A program made the translations under genes and the position numbers. From Lentinula raphanica (lineage: Eukaryota; Basidiomycota; Agaricomycetes; Agaricales; Omphalotaceae), in assembly GCA_027919835.1 (NCBI GenBank), contig JANVFP010000015.1, forward strand, positions 868,001 to 932,000: a stretch of DNA of 64,000 nt, written 5' to 3'. The notes beneath the pieces were generated by a model. It had not been told where the DNA came from, searched no databases, and saw only the letters and a program-made list of their open reading frames with translations. Of this stretch, positions 20,071 through 30,085 are shown one piece after another (the stretch's first letter is position 1; each line of letters opens with the position of its first letter).

Positions 20071-23029
20071 TGCTCAACAGCTCAGGGAAGGGAAACTCCC
20101 AAAAGCAGTTGGACTTTTAAGGGCCTGGATGCCATCTTCGCAAGTCAGAGAAGCCTCAGAAGAAACAGTCACAGAAATACGCTCATTGAACTGGAAAAAA
20201 ACTGTAGAAGCTGTCAAAAGCCTTAAAGGCAAGAAAAGCTATGTACGCGGTACACGCAGAAAAAGCTTAAGGCTTCCAGTTATAATCAAGACCTTAGAGG
20301 ACAACCGGCAGATAGTCACCCAAGGATTGCTTGATAGTGGAGCTACGGGATCATGCATCAATTCCGAGTTTGTAAAACGACATAGAATCCCAACAAAGGA
20401 TTTACCTATCAAAATTCCTGTTTACAATGCAGACGGTACACTCAATGAAGCCGGTTTGATTCATAAATATGTTGAGGTCCAAATGACAGTTCATGAATCA
20501 TATCTTACAAGAACTAGTCAATGAAGGGCATGTCATAGTCTATATGGACAACATTCTCTAGTTTTCACAGAGGATATAGAAAGTCATCGATCTATTGTCA
20601 ATCGAGTTCTTGACATCCTACGTCAACATAAACTATTTCTGAAACCAGAGAAATGTTCATTCAAGAAAACATCCATTGAATATCTAGGGATCATCATAAA
20701 GGACGGGACAATTTGAATGGATCCAAAGAAAGTACAGGCAGTACGCGAATGGACTACACCCACCAAGAAACGAGATGTACAGCAATTTCTTGGTTTCTGC
20801 AACTTTTTCCGACAATTCATTTGGGGATTCAGTCAGATAGCCAAACCTTTGACTCAGCTGACAGGCAATGCACCCTGGGAATGGTCAGATGCACAACAAT
20901 CTGCTTTCCAAGATCTCAAATACAGAATTTGTGAACAAGTTGTACTTCTCATTCCTCACGATCATGGGAAATATCGACTAGAAGCAGATTCGTCAGACTA
21001 TGCAAATGGTGCTGTTCTTTCACAAAATGTTGATGGTAGATGGTGGCCTGTTGCCTTTAGATCGCGATCACTCAATGAAGTGGAACGGAACTACGAAATC
21101 TATGACAAAGAGTTGATGGCTATTATGGATTCATTCGCTGACTGGCATCAATATCTGCTTGGTGCCAAAGAACCTGTCGAGGTATTCACAGATTATGCAA
21201 ACCTCCAGTACTTCAAAAAACCACAGAAGCTCAATCGTCGACAAGCACGTTGGGTACTGGAGTTGGCAGAATATAATATTCAGCTGATCCATAAACCTGG
21301 ATGCTCAATGACAAAGGCTGACGCACTGTCACGGATGACAGGTCTTGAGACGGGGGAGAAAGACAATGAGAATATTACACTTCTGAACCCAGAAATTTTC
21401 ATTCGTGCTCTTGATCTTTCTGCACCAGAAGACCTACTTCTATCGGATATCAGAAGAAGTCAAAATCAAGTAGATCAGTTCGTGAAAGACAATCTTGATG
21501 CAAAAAATTCTGATTGGACGGAAACAGATCGAATTGTCAAATGAAAGGAACGTGTTTATGTACCAAAAAACAGTGTTCAATGGTCCAAAATCATCACTCA
21601 GTACCATGACTCCTTACCTGCAGGACACCCAGGAAAGTACAAGACAATGGAGCTAATTACTCGAGACTATTGGTGGCCAGGAATCCTTTGAGATGTTGGG
21701 AAATATGTTGAGAGTTGTGAAAGATGCCAAGCTACAAAGTCCCATCGTACACGATCTGTTGGACGATTACATCCTCACAATATTCCAACCGAGCCATGGC
21801 AAGTTATTGGTACCAATATGATCGGAGAGCTTCCAGAGTCAGGAGGATACAACGCAATTGCAATTTTCATTGATCATTTCACCCAGCGACTCAGACTAGT
21901 TCCATCACATATGACAGTTACATCTGAAGGAATGGCAAAGATCTATTGAGATCATATCTTTGCAATTCATGGACTCCCATGAAAACTTGTCCATGATCGA
22001 GGACCACAATACCATTCACAATTCATGAAAGAGTTGTATCATTTGTTAGGCATTGAACCAAACTTTACAACGGCATACCACCCTCAAACAAATGGCCAAT
22101 CTGAAGGAACAAACCAAGAAATTGAACAATATCTTTGGTTGTTTGTTAACTACCATCAAAGCGACTGGCACGAGTGGTTACCACTAGCCGAATTCAGCTA
22201 CAATGATAAAGTCCACTCTTCTACCAAAGTTTCCCCTTTCTATGCTGACAATGGACAACACCTGTACAAAGGTACAGCTGTACAACAGAATTCAGACAAT
22301 CCCTCAGCACAGACGTTTGCAGACAATATGCAGAAGATTAGAGAGGAAGTGACAGCAGCTCTAATAAAAGCCAAGGAGGAAATGAAGAGGCAATATGACA
22401 AGAGAAGAAGCGAAGGAGTAGAATATTGAGTTGGCAATAAAGTTTGGTTAGAAGGAACCAATCTTTCAACAGATTGACCAATGAAGAAGTTAGGAGATAG
22501 GAGATTTGGACCTTTTACGGTTTTAGAAAAAGTAGGATCCAGTTCCTATAGACTTGAAATCCCTCGAACGTGGAAACATATACATAATGTTTTCAATGAA
22601 GTACTCCTTACACCATATAAGGAGCCCCTATTTCCCACACAACCCCATAATACACGTCCACCTCCAGTGATTGTCAGAGGAGAAGAAGAATTTGAAGTAG
22701 AGGAAATCTTAGATTTGAAGAAGGTTGGGCGAGGAATCAAGTATAAAGTTCAATGGAAGGGGTACGGTCCTCATGAACAAACCTGGGAGCCGCGATCAAA
22801 TCTCACAAATGTGGATCAATTATTGAAGGAATTTCATGAGAAAAATCCAACAAAGCCAAGGCCTGCTACTCTCCGATGTATTGAAATTCCCATTTCCCAA
22901 TTTCCAATAGAATTGTTGCACCCCATACCTTCACCAAACACTACCACTGTTCCAGGCTCCAATATTCCCTCTGAAAATTTCCTTTTGCGACAAGCACTTC
23001 GTGGAACTCGTGCCCTAAGGAGGGGGTAA

Positions 23030-23168
23030 TGTTACAATTTCATTCTTTCCTATTGGTTAAGTGCCCACTCTTGCATGTTCTCGTGTCATAAGCGCCCATA
23101 TAACATATATTAATTCCTTTTTCCCACTAAGTTAATTTCCGTTACTGTTACAGATCATTAATTACTTT
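23030..23168 (+). repeat. Truncated 3' LTR of gypsy-2
   Basis: It starts TGTTACAATTTC directly after the polypurine tract and matches the 5' LTR for about 139 bp, to 'TTAATTACTTT'. There it meets the T-tract of the LINE fragment. The remainder of the LTR is not seen downstream. Confidence 0.85.
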
Positions 23169-23645
23169 TTTTTTTTTTTTTGTGGAGCGTAAGTTGCCAG
23201 GACCGGTGACAAAGTCACCTCCCTTTCAACCGCTAAGGTCGCAAGGCAAGCCCCGCTATAAGTATGGACACCACCCAAGGAAATGCGTTATGCACTGGAC
23301 ATCTTAATGATGTCCGTGTGTGGGACTCCGCACTGGCAATATAGAGCTGAAGAAGTTAGTTTCTTAGGAGAGGAGATGGCCAATGCAATTGGCCATCTCC
23401 CTTGACTTACCTGTACCTACCCCATGCCAGACCGTATACCCACTAAAACCCCGGCCTCCCCCATCCAATCTTCAGGGAGGTTGTCCTGTTCCTTCAGAAC
23501 ATCGTGCCAAGTCCTCTCAACTAACTTTTTATCCAGATGGCCCTTCATGTATTTACCCTTCATCAACAGACAGTCAAGTTCCAGACGGCTCTCAATGGTT
23601 GCTTTCCATCTCCGTTTGATTTCCAATTCAGTGATCTCTCGCACA
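23169..23645 (-). mobile_element. 3' end of a Tad/R1-like LINE with poly-A tail
   Basis: Read on the minus strand, the last codons of a LINE RT ORF are present: 'LDCLLMKGKYMKGHLDKK' followed by 'LVERTWHDVLKEQDNLPEDW' and 'GVLVGI', a C-terminus I know from fungal Tad-like elements. A 3' UTR of about 200 bp ends in a run of about 18-20 A (seen as T at about 23169-23184). The element is 5'-truncated by hairpin element Q at 23646. Confidence 0.75.
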
Positions 23646-26600
23646 GGATACAGTAAAGCTTTTGTAAAAAACACTGATAAGTTATTGGGTACCTATTGCA
23701 AATAGTTGTGATAACCCGGAGGGGGTCCCGGAAATGGCCCCGGGGGGTGGTCATGCCTGTCACCACCTGTCACATCCTATATTATAAAACTGCTCAGTCC
23801 CCAATGCTTACTTAATAACGAAGATGATTACAAATCATTTCGGGCGCTTTTTCTCTCAGGTCAGTGCTCATTTCTTGGGCTTTCAATCCCTTCTTGATAT
23901 TATAACACTTGATTTATAATTTATAATCTGACTACTCCTTCTGTTTTTAGTTTGTGGTACTTCAACAGTCAACTCTCTAATTTTGAACACAATTTTCTTA
24001 TTTGTTCAAACACTATGTTCATTTGGTTTCTGGATTAGACCTTATTAGCTGGCTGATTGATATATTTTAACCCAAAAATACCATAATAGGCTGCTCCACC
24101 AGTCAATTTCTATGAAAACACTGAGGTAAGTTTAAAAAGGTATTTGTTTTGATTATTTGGGTTGTTATTTCACTAATAAGGTCTGTTTATAAAATTTCAA
24201 TAAATTATGTTTAATACCCTACAACTCTTGACTGCTCAAAGAGATAGAAATAAAGGACCACAAAGCTATCTTCACTCAATGTGAGTATTCTAGAGATATG
24301 GGTGCAAGAATTCTAGGTGAATCCAACTTCCAACTTTGCTGATAGGATATTTTCAATCTCTCTTGAATTTCAATGAATATATTGAGATCTCAATAATGAA
24401 GGGGCAATCATTGGAGACAATGATGCTGGAAGTCAAAATCAAAATCAAATGAAAAAAATATGAAAAAAAACCCAATTGCTAATTTGGAGCTCAAATATAC
24501 TTATATCATTAAGAAAAATAGCTATAGAAGTGTCATTGTAGAAAAGAGGGATAAATGGGTTCTAGATAGGGTGCAAAATTTGGTCTACTTCATCAAGGAA
24601 AGGAGCCATTTGACCTTCAAACAAAATGAAGTGCAATGGATTATGGAGTTAACTCAGTCAAGAAATTGGGAGTTAAAAATCAAGAACTACTTTTGTACTT
24701 TTGACATCAAGTTTTTCAAAACTTCAGAAAGACAAAAACATTAGCAAATTGCAGAATCAAAGATTGAAAAATGAGGAATCAAGACATAGGAGAATTGAGA
24801 AGTTTTTAGGATTTGGAAAGTCAGGACTCAGGAGATTGAGAAATTGGGAGCAGCCTCAGGGAGGTCAAGGAATTGAGAGCGGGAAGGTCAAGGAATTGGG
24901 AGAGAGCGGGGAGGTCAAAAAACTGGGAGTTGAGGTATTGTATACATAAATTCACTTCAAACTGATAGTTGAAAGCAAAGGTAACTGAGATATAGCATAT
25001 GCGCACTGTCGTGACGAAGTCATGGGTATCAAGCTTGTATGGCTTATATTTACTGTTTTGGGTAATTAATAATCATCCAGATATTAAATAAGCAGTACAT
25101 TTTCAAAAAAACCCAAAAATTCATAAAAATTCATAAAAAACCTAAAATGGCCTGATTAGGTCAGATCAGGATATGTAAGCAAATGACCTCATATGATAAA
25201 AAATGATGTAGGGTCAATCTAGGTACTAAAAATAGCCCAAAAAATCACTAAAAATACAAAAATATTTAGGGATGGTATAGAGCCTATTGCAGGCCCAGGC
25301 ACATCAAAATTACCAAAAAAGGTAAAAATTGATCATGATCTCATCTTGTAGCAAAAAATCTGAAAAAAATCCTAAAAATAGTCAAAAAATTCAGGGGTGC
25401 CTTGTTGGCCCTGAAAATGCAAAATAAAAAAAAATACGCGACAAGTGTAAAAATTTTCATCACTCCAAATCATTCTAAATCCACTATACAGTCAGTATAT
25501 ATGATGTATATGCTATATTTAGCATCCTAGTACCTTTATTGGGCTAAAAGTAGAACTTGATCTCATCTGATAGCAAAAAATCTGAAGAAATCATGAAAAA
25601 TACTCAAAAATTTAGGGGTGCCTTATTGGCCCTGAAAATGCAAAATAAAAAAATTTACACGACACAATTGAAAAACAACATCACTCCAAATCATACCAAA
25701 TCCACTACACAGTCAGTATATATCATGTATATACTATTTATAGCACCCCTAGTACCCTCAAATCATATCAAACTAAATGATTTGGGGAGTAAATATATTG
25801 TACATCATATTTTTAGCACACCTAGTACCCTTGATAACTTAGAACAATTTATATTACTCAATATGTTTAGTACACTTAGCACTTATCACACCTAACACAC
25901 TAAAACTCATAACAGTACTTATATGTATTATACTTAACACAGTTGACAATGAAAATACTTCAAACAGTGTTGTCAGTCACTATACTTAACACACTTAACA
26001 GTCAAAAAGTCGGAACAATGTTACTTTATATACATAATACACTCATTGTTATACTATAACACACTTATAACAACGAGTTTTGGGCGCTTATGGGCGCTTA
26101 TTTGGTGTTTTTGAGTCGAAAATCATTATAGCACACTCAATAATGTTTGTCTGGGCTCTATACTGTGTCAGGATGTTGTCTATATCATATTCTTCTAGAT
26201 ACAATTTAGAGAACTCGAAAATTCAACCTGTGGGGTTGGCTATATTGTGATCTTTTGAAATATAACAGTGTTTTATGTAAATGTCAATGCATATGTCCAT
26301 GTAATGCAAGTATACTGATGGTGGTTCATGAGGGAATCACTCCTACAGTCAACTAGAAGTGTCTTGTCTGGACATGGTTCAGATACTCACTATGACTATT
26401 GGACTCTGTGATATACATGTACATGTTTCATGTACACTATAGATGTCAACACTTACATGTAACAATAGATGTCATATTCAATGACCCCCATTACAAATCT
26501 CTTTGCTGTATCACATAGGGTTAGCATAGAATAGGTTGTAGGATGACTCTCAGTCTCATGATCCAGTAGCAGTTTGACTTCATAACATGGGTGTATACAT

Positions 26601-28006
26601 TGCCATTTACATAAAACACTGTTATATCACAAAAGATCACAATATAGCCAGTCCCAAAAGCTGTAATCTTGAGTTCTCTGAATTGTATCAAGTGTAGTAT
26701 GATATAAACAACATCCTTACACAATATAGAGCCCACACAGAAATTATTGAGTGTGCTATTAATGAATTTCGACTCAAAAACACCAAATAAGCGCCCATAA
26801 GCGCCCAAAACTCGTTGTTATAAGTGTGTTATAGTATAACAATGAGTGTGTTATGTATATAAAGTAACATTGTTCCGACTTTTTGACTGTTAAGTGTGTT
26901 AAGTATAGTGACTGATAATACTGTTTTGAGTATTTTCATTGTCAACTGTGTTAAGTATAATACATATAAGTATTGTTATGAGTTTTCATGTGTGAGGTTT
27001 GATGAGTGTTAAGTGTACTGAACATATCGAGTAATATAAATTGTTCTGAGTCATTAAGGGTACCAGGTGTGCTAAAAATATCATGTACATTATATTTACT
27101 GAATGTTGTCAGTCTGATATGATTCTCGAGTGATATAAGCTATACTGAGTGATTGAAGGTACTAGAGGTGCTAAAAATAGTATATACATGATATATACTG
27201 ACTGTGTAGTGGATTTGGTATGATTTGGAGTGATGTTGTTTTTTAATTGTGTCATGTAAATTTTTTTATTTTGCATTTTCAGGGCCAATAAGGCGACCCT
27301 GCATTTCTTGAGTATTTTTTATGATTTTTTCATATTTTTTGCTATCAGATGAGATCAAGTTCTATTTTTAGCCCAATAAAGGTACTAGGATGCTAAATAT
27401 AGCATATACATCATATATACTGACTGTATAGTGGATTTAGAATGATTTGGAGTGATGAAAATTTTTACACTTGTCGCGTATTTTTTTTTATTTTGCATTT
27501 TCAGGGCCAACAAGGCACCCCTGAATTTTTTGACTATCTTTAGGATTTTTTTCAGATTTTTTGCTACAAGATGAGATCATGATCAATTTTTACCTTTTTT
27601 GGTAATTTTGATGTGCCTGGGCCTGCAATAGGCTCTATACCATCCCTAAATATTTTTTGTATTTTTAGTGATTTTTTGGGCTATTTTTAGTACCTAGATT
27701 GACCCTACATCATTTTTTATCATATGAGGTCATTTGCTTACATATCCTGATCTGACCTAATCAGGCCATTTTAGGTTTTTTATGAATTTTTATGAATTTT
27801 CGGGTTTTTTTGAAAATGTACTGCTTATTTAATATCTGGATGATTATTAATTACCCAAAACAGTAAATATAAGCCATATGTGACAGGTAGTGACAGGCAT
27901 GACCACCCCCGGAGCCATTTCCGGGACCCCTCCGGGTTATCACAACTATTTGCAATAGGTACCTGATAACTTATCGGTACTTTTTACAAAAGTTTTACAG
28001 TATCAG
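23646..28006. mobile_element. Hairpin element Q (4.4 kb)
   Basis: Outer inverted repeats begin with GATACAGTAAAGCTTTTG on the left and end CAAAAGTTTTACAGTATCAG on the right. They continue as ACCTATTGCAAATAGTTGTG and AACCCGGAGGGG. The left arm resumes at about 25030 after a foreign segment and runs to about 26300. The right arm is its reverse complement from about 26590 to 28006. The loop (about 26300-26590) is not self-complementary and resembles the loops of P and R. Arms carry GGGCGCTTATGGGCGCTTAT. It contains no credible coding sequence. Confidence 0.85.
23785..25025. other. Segment present only in the left arm of Q
   Basis: This 1.24-kb sequence separates two parts of the Q arm that are adjacent in the right arm and in the fragment at 15427. 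It starts after 'ACCTGTCACAT' and ends before 'ATGGCTTATATTTAC'. One open frame (24460-24744) is Lys/Asn-rich and resembles nothing I know. At 24835-24920 there is a purine-rich local repeat ('AGGTCAAGGAATTGGGAG'). I found no clear termini or target duplication. Confidence 0.5.
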
Positions 28007-28012
28007 CTAGTA

Positions 28013-28136
28013 TTCCACGGATTCTCCTCCTTCATCTCTTGCAACTTCTTCGACGGGCTGTAATTGGCATCATTGTCGTTGTAGGGTTTGAGAGATTTGG
28101 AAGACACAATCCGTATTTCGTGGTTTGGTTTTCATG
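28013..28136 (-). pseudogene. Chimeric fragment similar to ALG12 exon and intron sequence
   Basis: Positions 28013-28065 match the ALG12 low-complexity exon around 54303-54385 ('TATTCCACGGATTCTCCTCC', then 'TTCGACGGGCT' against 'TTCGACAGGCT') with an internal deletion. Positions 28070-28136 match ALG12 intron 1 around 55037-55098 ('GAGATTTGGAAGA', 'ATCCGTATTTCGTGGTTTGG'). The two pieces are about 700 bp apart in ALG12 but adjacent here. It is too short to be functional. Confidence 0.65.
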
Positions 28137-28140
28137 ACTT

Positions 28141-28696
28141 GGTAGATCCTCAAGGCCTCACGCGCACGAACAACACAAACACCGCAGGGACCGACATAGT
28201 GTGTTTCCGGATCCAGATCGGCGCGATCAGGCCGTCCAAGTAGACCGGGGAGGTACGGGTGAGTGGGGAGAGGGAAGAGTGCAGGTGTGTGGTGGAGAGG
28301 GAGGTGGTTAGGGGGAGGAGGGGTGTTTGGTGCGAGGAAGAAGAGGGAAAGGAGGACATAGAGTGTGAGGAGGTATGGGAGGACGAGGAAGACGACGTGG
28401 ATAACCCAGATGACGACGAAGGAAACACATTCGACATCGACATAGACATCGAAGAATCCCCATCATTCCCCACCAACGACGCCTTCCTCGGTGGAAACCT
28501 CACGTCTTTATCCACCAACACCACTTGAAAGATCTTTTTCTCTTCTGCACCGTTGACTCCAGTAGCAGCACCAGTAGCCAGAGGATCCCAGACCGTTATC
28601 TGTCGTTGGGCCAACAACATTTTGCGTAGACGAGACGCGAGGAGCGTGAATGGGTCTCTGTCTCCTCCTTCCCGTTCTCGGTCCTCCGTCTGACCC
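28141..28696 (-). pseudogene. TRAPPC11-like gene, downstream portion, truncated
   Basis: Minus-strand translation runs 'DRDPFTLLASRLRKMLLAQR' then 'QITVWDPLA', 'FQVVLVDKDVRFPPRK', a Ser-rich stretch, and 'YLDGLIAPIWIRKHTMSVPA' followed by 'VFVLFVRVR'. I recognise this from the N-terminal region of fungal TRAPPC11 (foie-gras/TRAPP complex subunit, ER-Golgi trafficking), where 'LLAQRKP.VWDP' and 'HPDGLIAPIWIRKH..VPSVFVLF' are typical. The gene ends within about 150 codons. Its upstream part lies beyond gypsy-1 at 41938-42363. Confidence 0.75.
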
Positions 28697-28869
28697 TATA
28701 AGGTGGATGCCTCGTATTGAGGCGAGCTTTCTTAGTATCAGACGATGAACACGACAAGATATATTAGACGTGTTGATAGTCGGGATAAAAGAAGAACTAA
28801 GAGTAACAATATGTGCAAATAGTCTCGTATATGAGTGATTACTAATCAGAATATGTCATAGGCGTTACA
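28697..28869 (-). repeat. gypsy-1 3' LTR (173 bp)
   Basis: On the minus strand it starts TGTAACGCCTATG directly after the polypurine tract and ends CATCCACCTTATA. It is identical to the other LTR outside the inserted MITE. The GACCC duplication adjoins. Confidence 0.95.
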
Positions 28870-29104
28870 CCCTCCCCGGCCAGGTTGAACTGTGGGGTAC
28901 AACCGAAGTAAGATTACAATCGGTGGATAATCTCATTGTGGAGACTTCAGATGAACAGATCGAGGTAGCGGTCCAAGATTGACTGTCCATAAGGTGATGA
29001 TGAGTTAGGATGAGTAGAGTCAAGGTAGCGGTCCAAGATGAACTACTCATCCATTAGTGAGAGATTGAAAATAAGAATTAACGGCCTACCAAGTAGCAAC
29101 AATA

Positions 29105-30085
29105 TCACACCGTATCCATAGACGAGTCATTAGGTATGACATTGGTTGTACTCGGATCGGATGTATCCATCGTGTCCTCCATGGATACAGCTTGGTGAGT
29201 TTGAGAAGTTGACGCCACCGGAATCATGACTACAGCGGTATTGTGAGGGAATATATTGATCCTTTCCAGGAACTCTCCCGCAGTGGGGGCAGAGGGTCGG
29301 TGAGTAATCATTCCATCCACATTCATTAGGTCTTCATCTACGCCAGCTGGGATGCCATGCTTCATGAGAAGGGGGTACAATCGATAGCGGAGCTGGAATA
29401 CGAGGTTCACAAGATCGACGTTGACAGCCTTGATGTCACGAAGCCATACGTATGCAAAAAGCGCTGCGTCATGGATATCTTCGACGGCGAGACCTTGCGA
29501 CGTGAAGAAACGAGCCATGTTGTCCATAGTTAGGTTGCGAGGATCTCTTGGGTATTGAGATGGCACCGGGATCGGAAAGGCCGTTAGGATGGCATTTTCA
29601 TGTAGGAAATTGGCGTAATAAGAGGGGGTGAGCACCACTTCGATAGCGGTGATAAAATACGCGATTCTGACCGATGCCATGGCACTCTTGTCAATCTCTG
29701 GCTCTCGACTTAGAATCATCCGCCTCCCGCGAATGGATCTAAGCGATACTGTATTTGACTCAGAGAGATGAACTACACCAAGAATGAGGCGTGGCTTCAT
29801 CGCTTGAGGATGACACATCCATCGAGCGATCACTTCTGGGCTCGCGTCGATGGGTGGGGGTTTGGAATCTGCTCTCCTCTGTTCCGCGGCTGCTTGTGCC
29901 TCTTCTTGGCGAACTTGATGTGCTTGAGCACGATCACTTGATTCGGTCACCATGCCTTTCGACCGGCTGGATGACACGAATGAGGGAACATAGAATTTGG
30001 CTATGACTTCACGTTGGACCGGAGTTCTATCGCGGTCAGATGTCGATTGCGCCCGGTTGTGCATGGCCTCCAACCACCTGTAGCA
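29105..30085 (-). CDS. gypsy-1 extra ORF downstream of pol, C-terminal part
   Basis: An open frame on the minus strand runs from the R boundary ('CYRWLEAMHNRAQ') to a stop at 29105, more than 320 residues. It contains 'VIARWMCHPQAMKPRLILGV' and 'FFTSQGLAVEDIHDAALFAY'. I do not recognise a known domain. It occupies the position between pol and the 3' LTR that env has in some retroelements. There is no obvious signal peptide or membrane segment, so an envelope role is not supported. It is separated from its likely N-terminal half (33872-33114) by element R. Confidence 0.6.
   Translation of the reverse strand, partial: CYRWLEAMHNRAQSTSDRDRTPVQREVIAKFYVPSFVSSSRSKGMVTESSDRAQAHQVRQEEAQAAAEQRRADSKPPPIDASPEVIARWMCHPQAMKPRLILGVVHLSESNTVSLRSIRGRRMILSREPEIDKSAMASVRIAYFITAIEVVLTPSYYANFLHENAILTAFPIPVPSQYPRDPRNLTMDNMARFFTSQGLAVEDIHDAALFAYVWLRDIKAVNVDLVNLVFQLRYRLYPLLMKHGIPAGVDEDLMNVDGMITHRPSAPTAGEFLERINIFPHNTAVVMIPVASTSQTHQAVSMEDTMDTSDPSTTNVIPNDSSMDTV

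Larger units (their letters stand above)
18750..23029 (+). pseudogene. gypsy-2 protease-RT-RNaseH-integrase-chromodomain, with deletion and TGA stops
   Basis: The protease motif is 'LLDSGATGSCINSEFV' (about 20326). Soon after, at about 20515, the frame jumps to 'ELVNEGHVIVYMDNILVF', the RT catalytic block, so most of RT is deleted. The block reads MDN where MDD is expected. RNase H follows ('LEADSSDYANGAVLS', 'YDKELMAIMDSF', 'ADALSRM'). Integrase has the His/Cys finger, 'TNMIGELPES' (first catalytic Asp now Asn), and 'HPQTNGQSE'. The chromodomain reads 'VEEILDLKKVG' and 'YKVQWKGYGPHEQTWEP'. TGA stops lie at 20714, 21542, 21689, 21947, 21980, 22427 and 22475. Confidence 0.9.
16678..23168 (+). 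mobile_element. Decayed Ty3/gypsy chromovirus (gypsy-2)
   Basis: The 5' LTR starts at 16678 (TGTTACGATTTC) and the 3' LTR at 23030 (TGTTACAATTTC) after a purine tract AGGAGGGGGTAA. Gag, protease, a partial RT, RNase H, integrase and a chromodomain lie in order on the plus strand. Ten in-frame stops, all TGA, and a large RT deletion show it is dead. A hAT-type MITE sits between gag and protease. The 3' LTR is cut after about 139 bp by the poly-A end of a LINE. Confidence 0.9.

Noticed and set aside
26521..26808. 95-codon minus frame in Q resembling the P frame ('MGAYGRLFGVF')
   Set aside because: It is a real similarity, but it reflects the shared arm sequence (GGGCGCTTATGGGCGC) rather than a conserved protein. 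It is absent as an intact frame in R.
28259..28528. Acidic plus-strand frame (89 codons) in the TRAPPC11 relic
   Set aside because: It is antisense to the Ser-rich stretch of the TRAPPC11-like sequence, which explains its Glu/Asp-rich composition.
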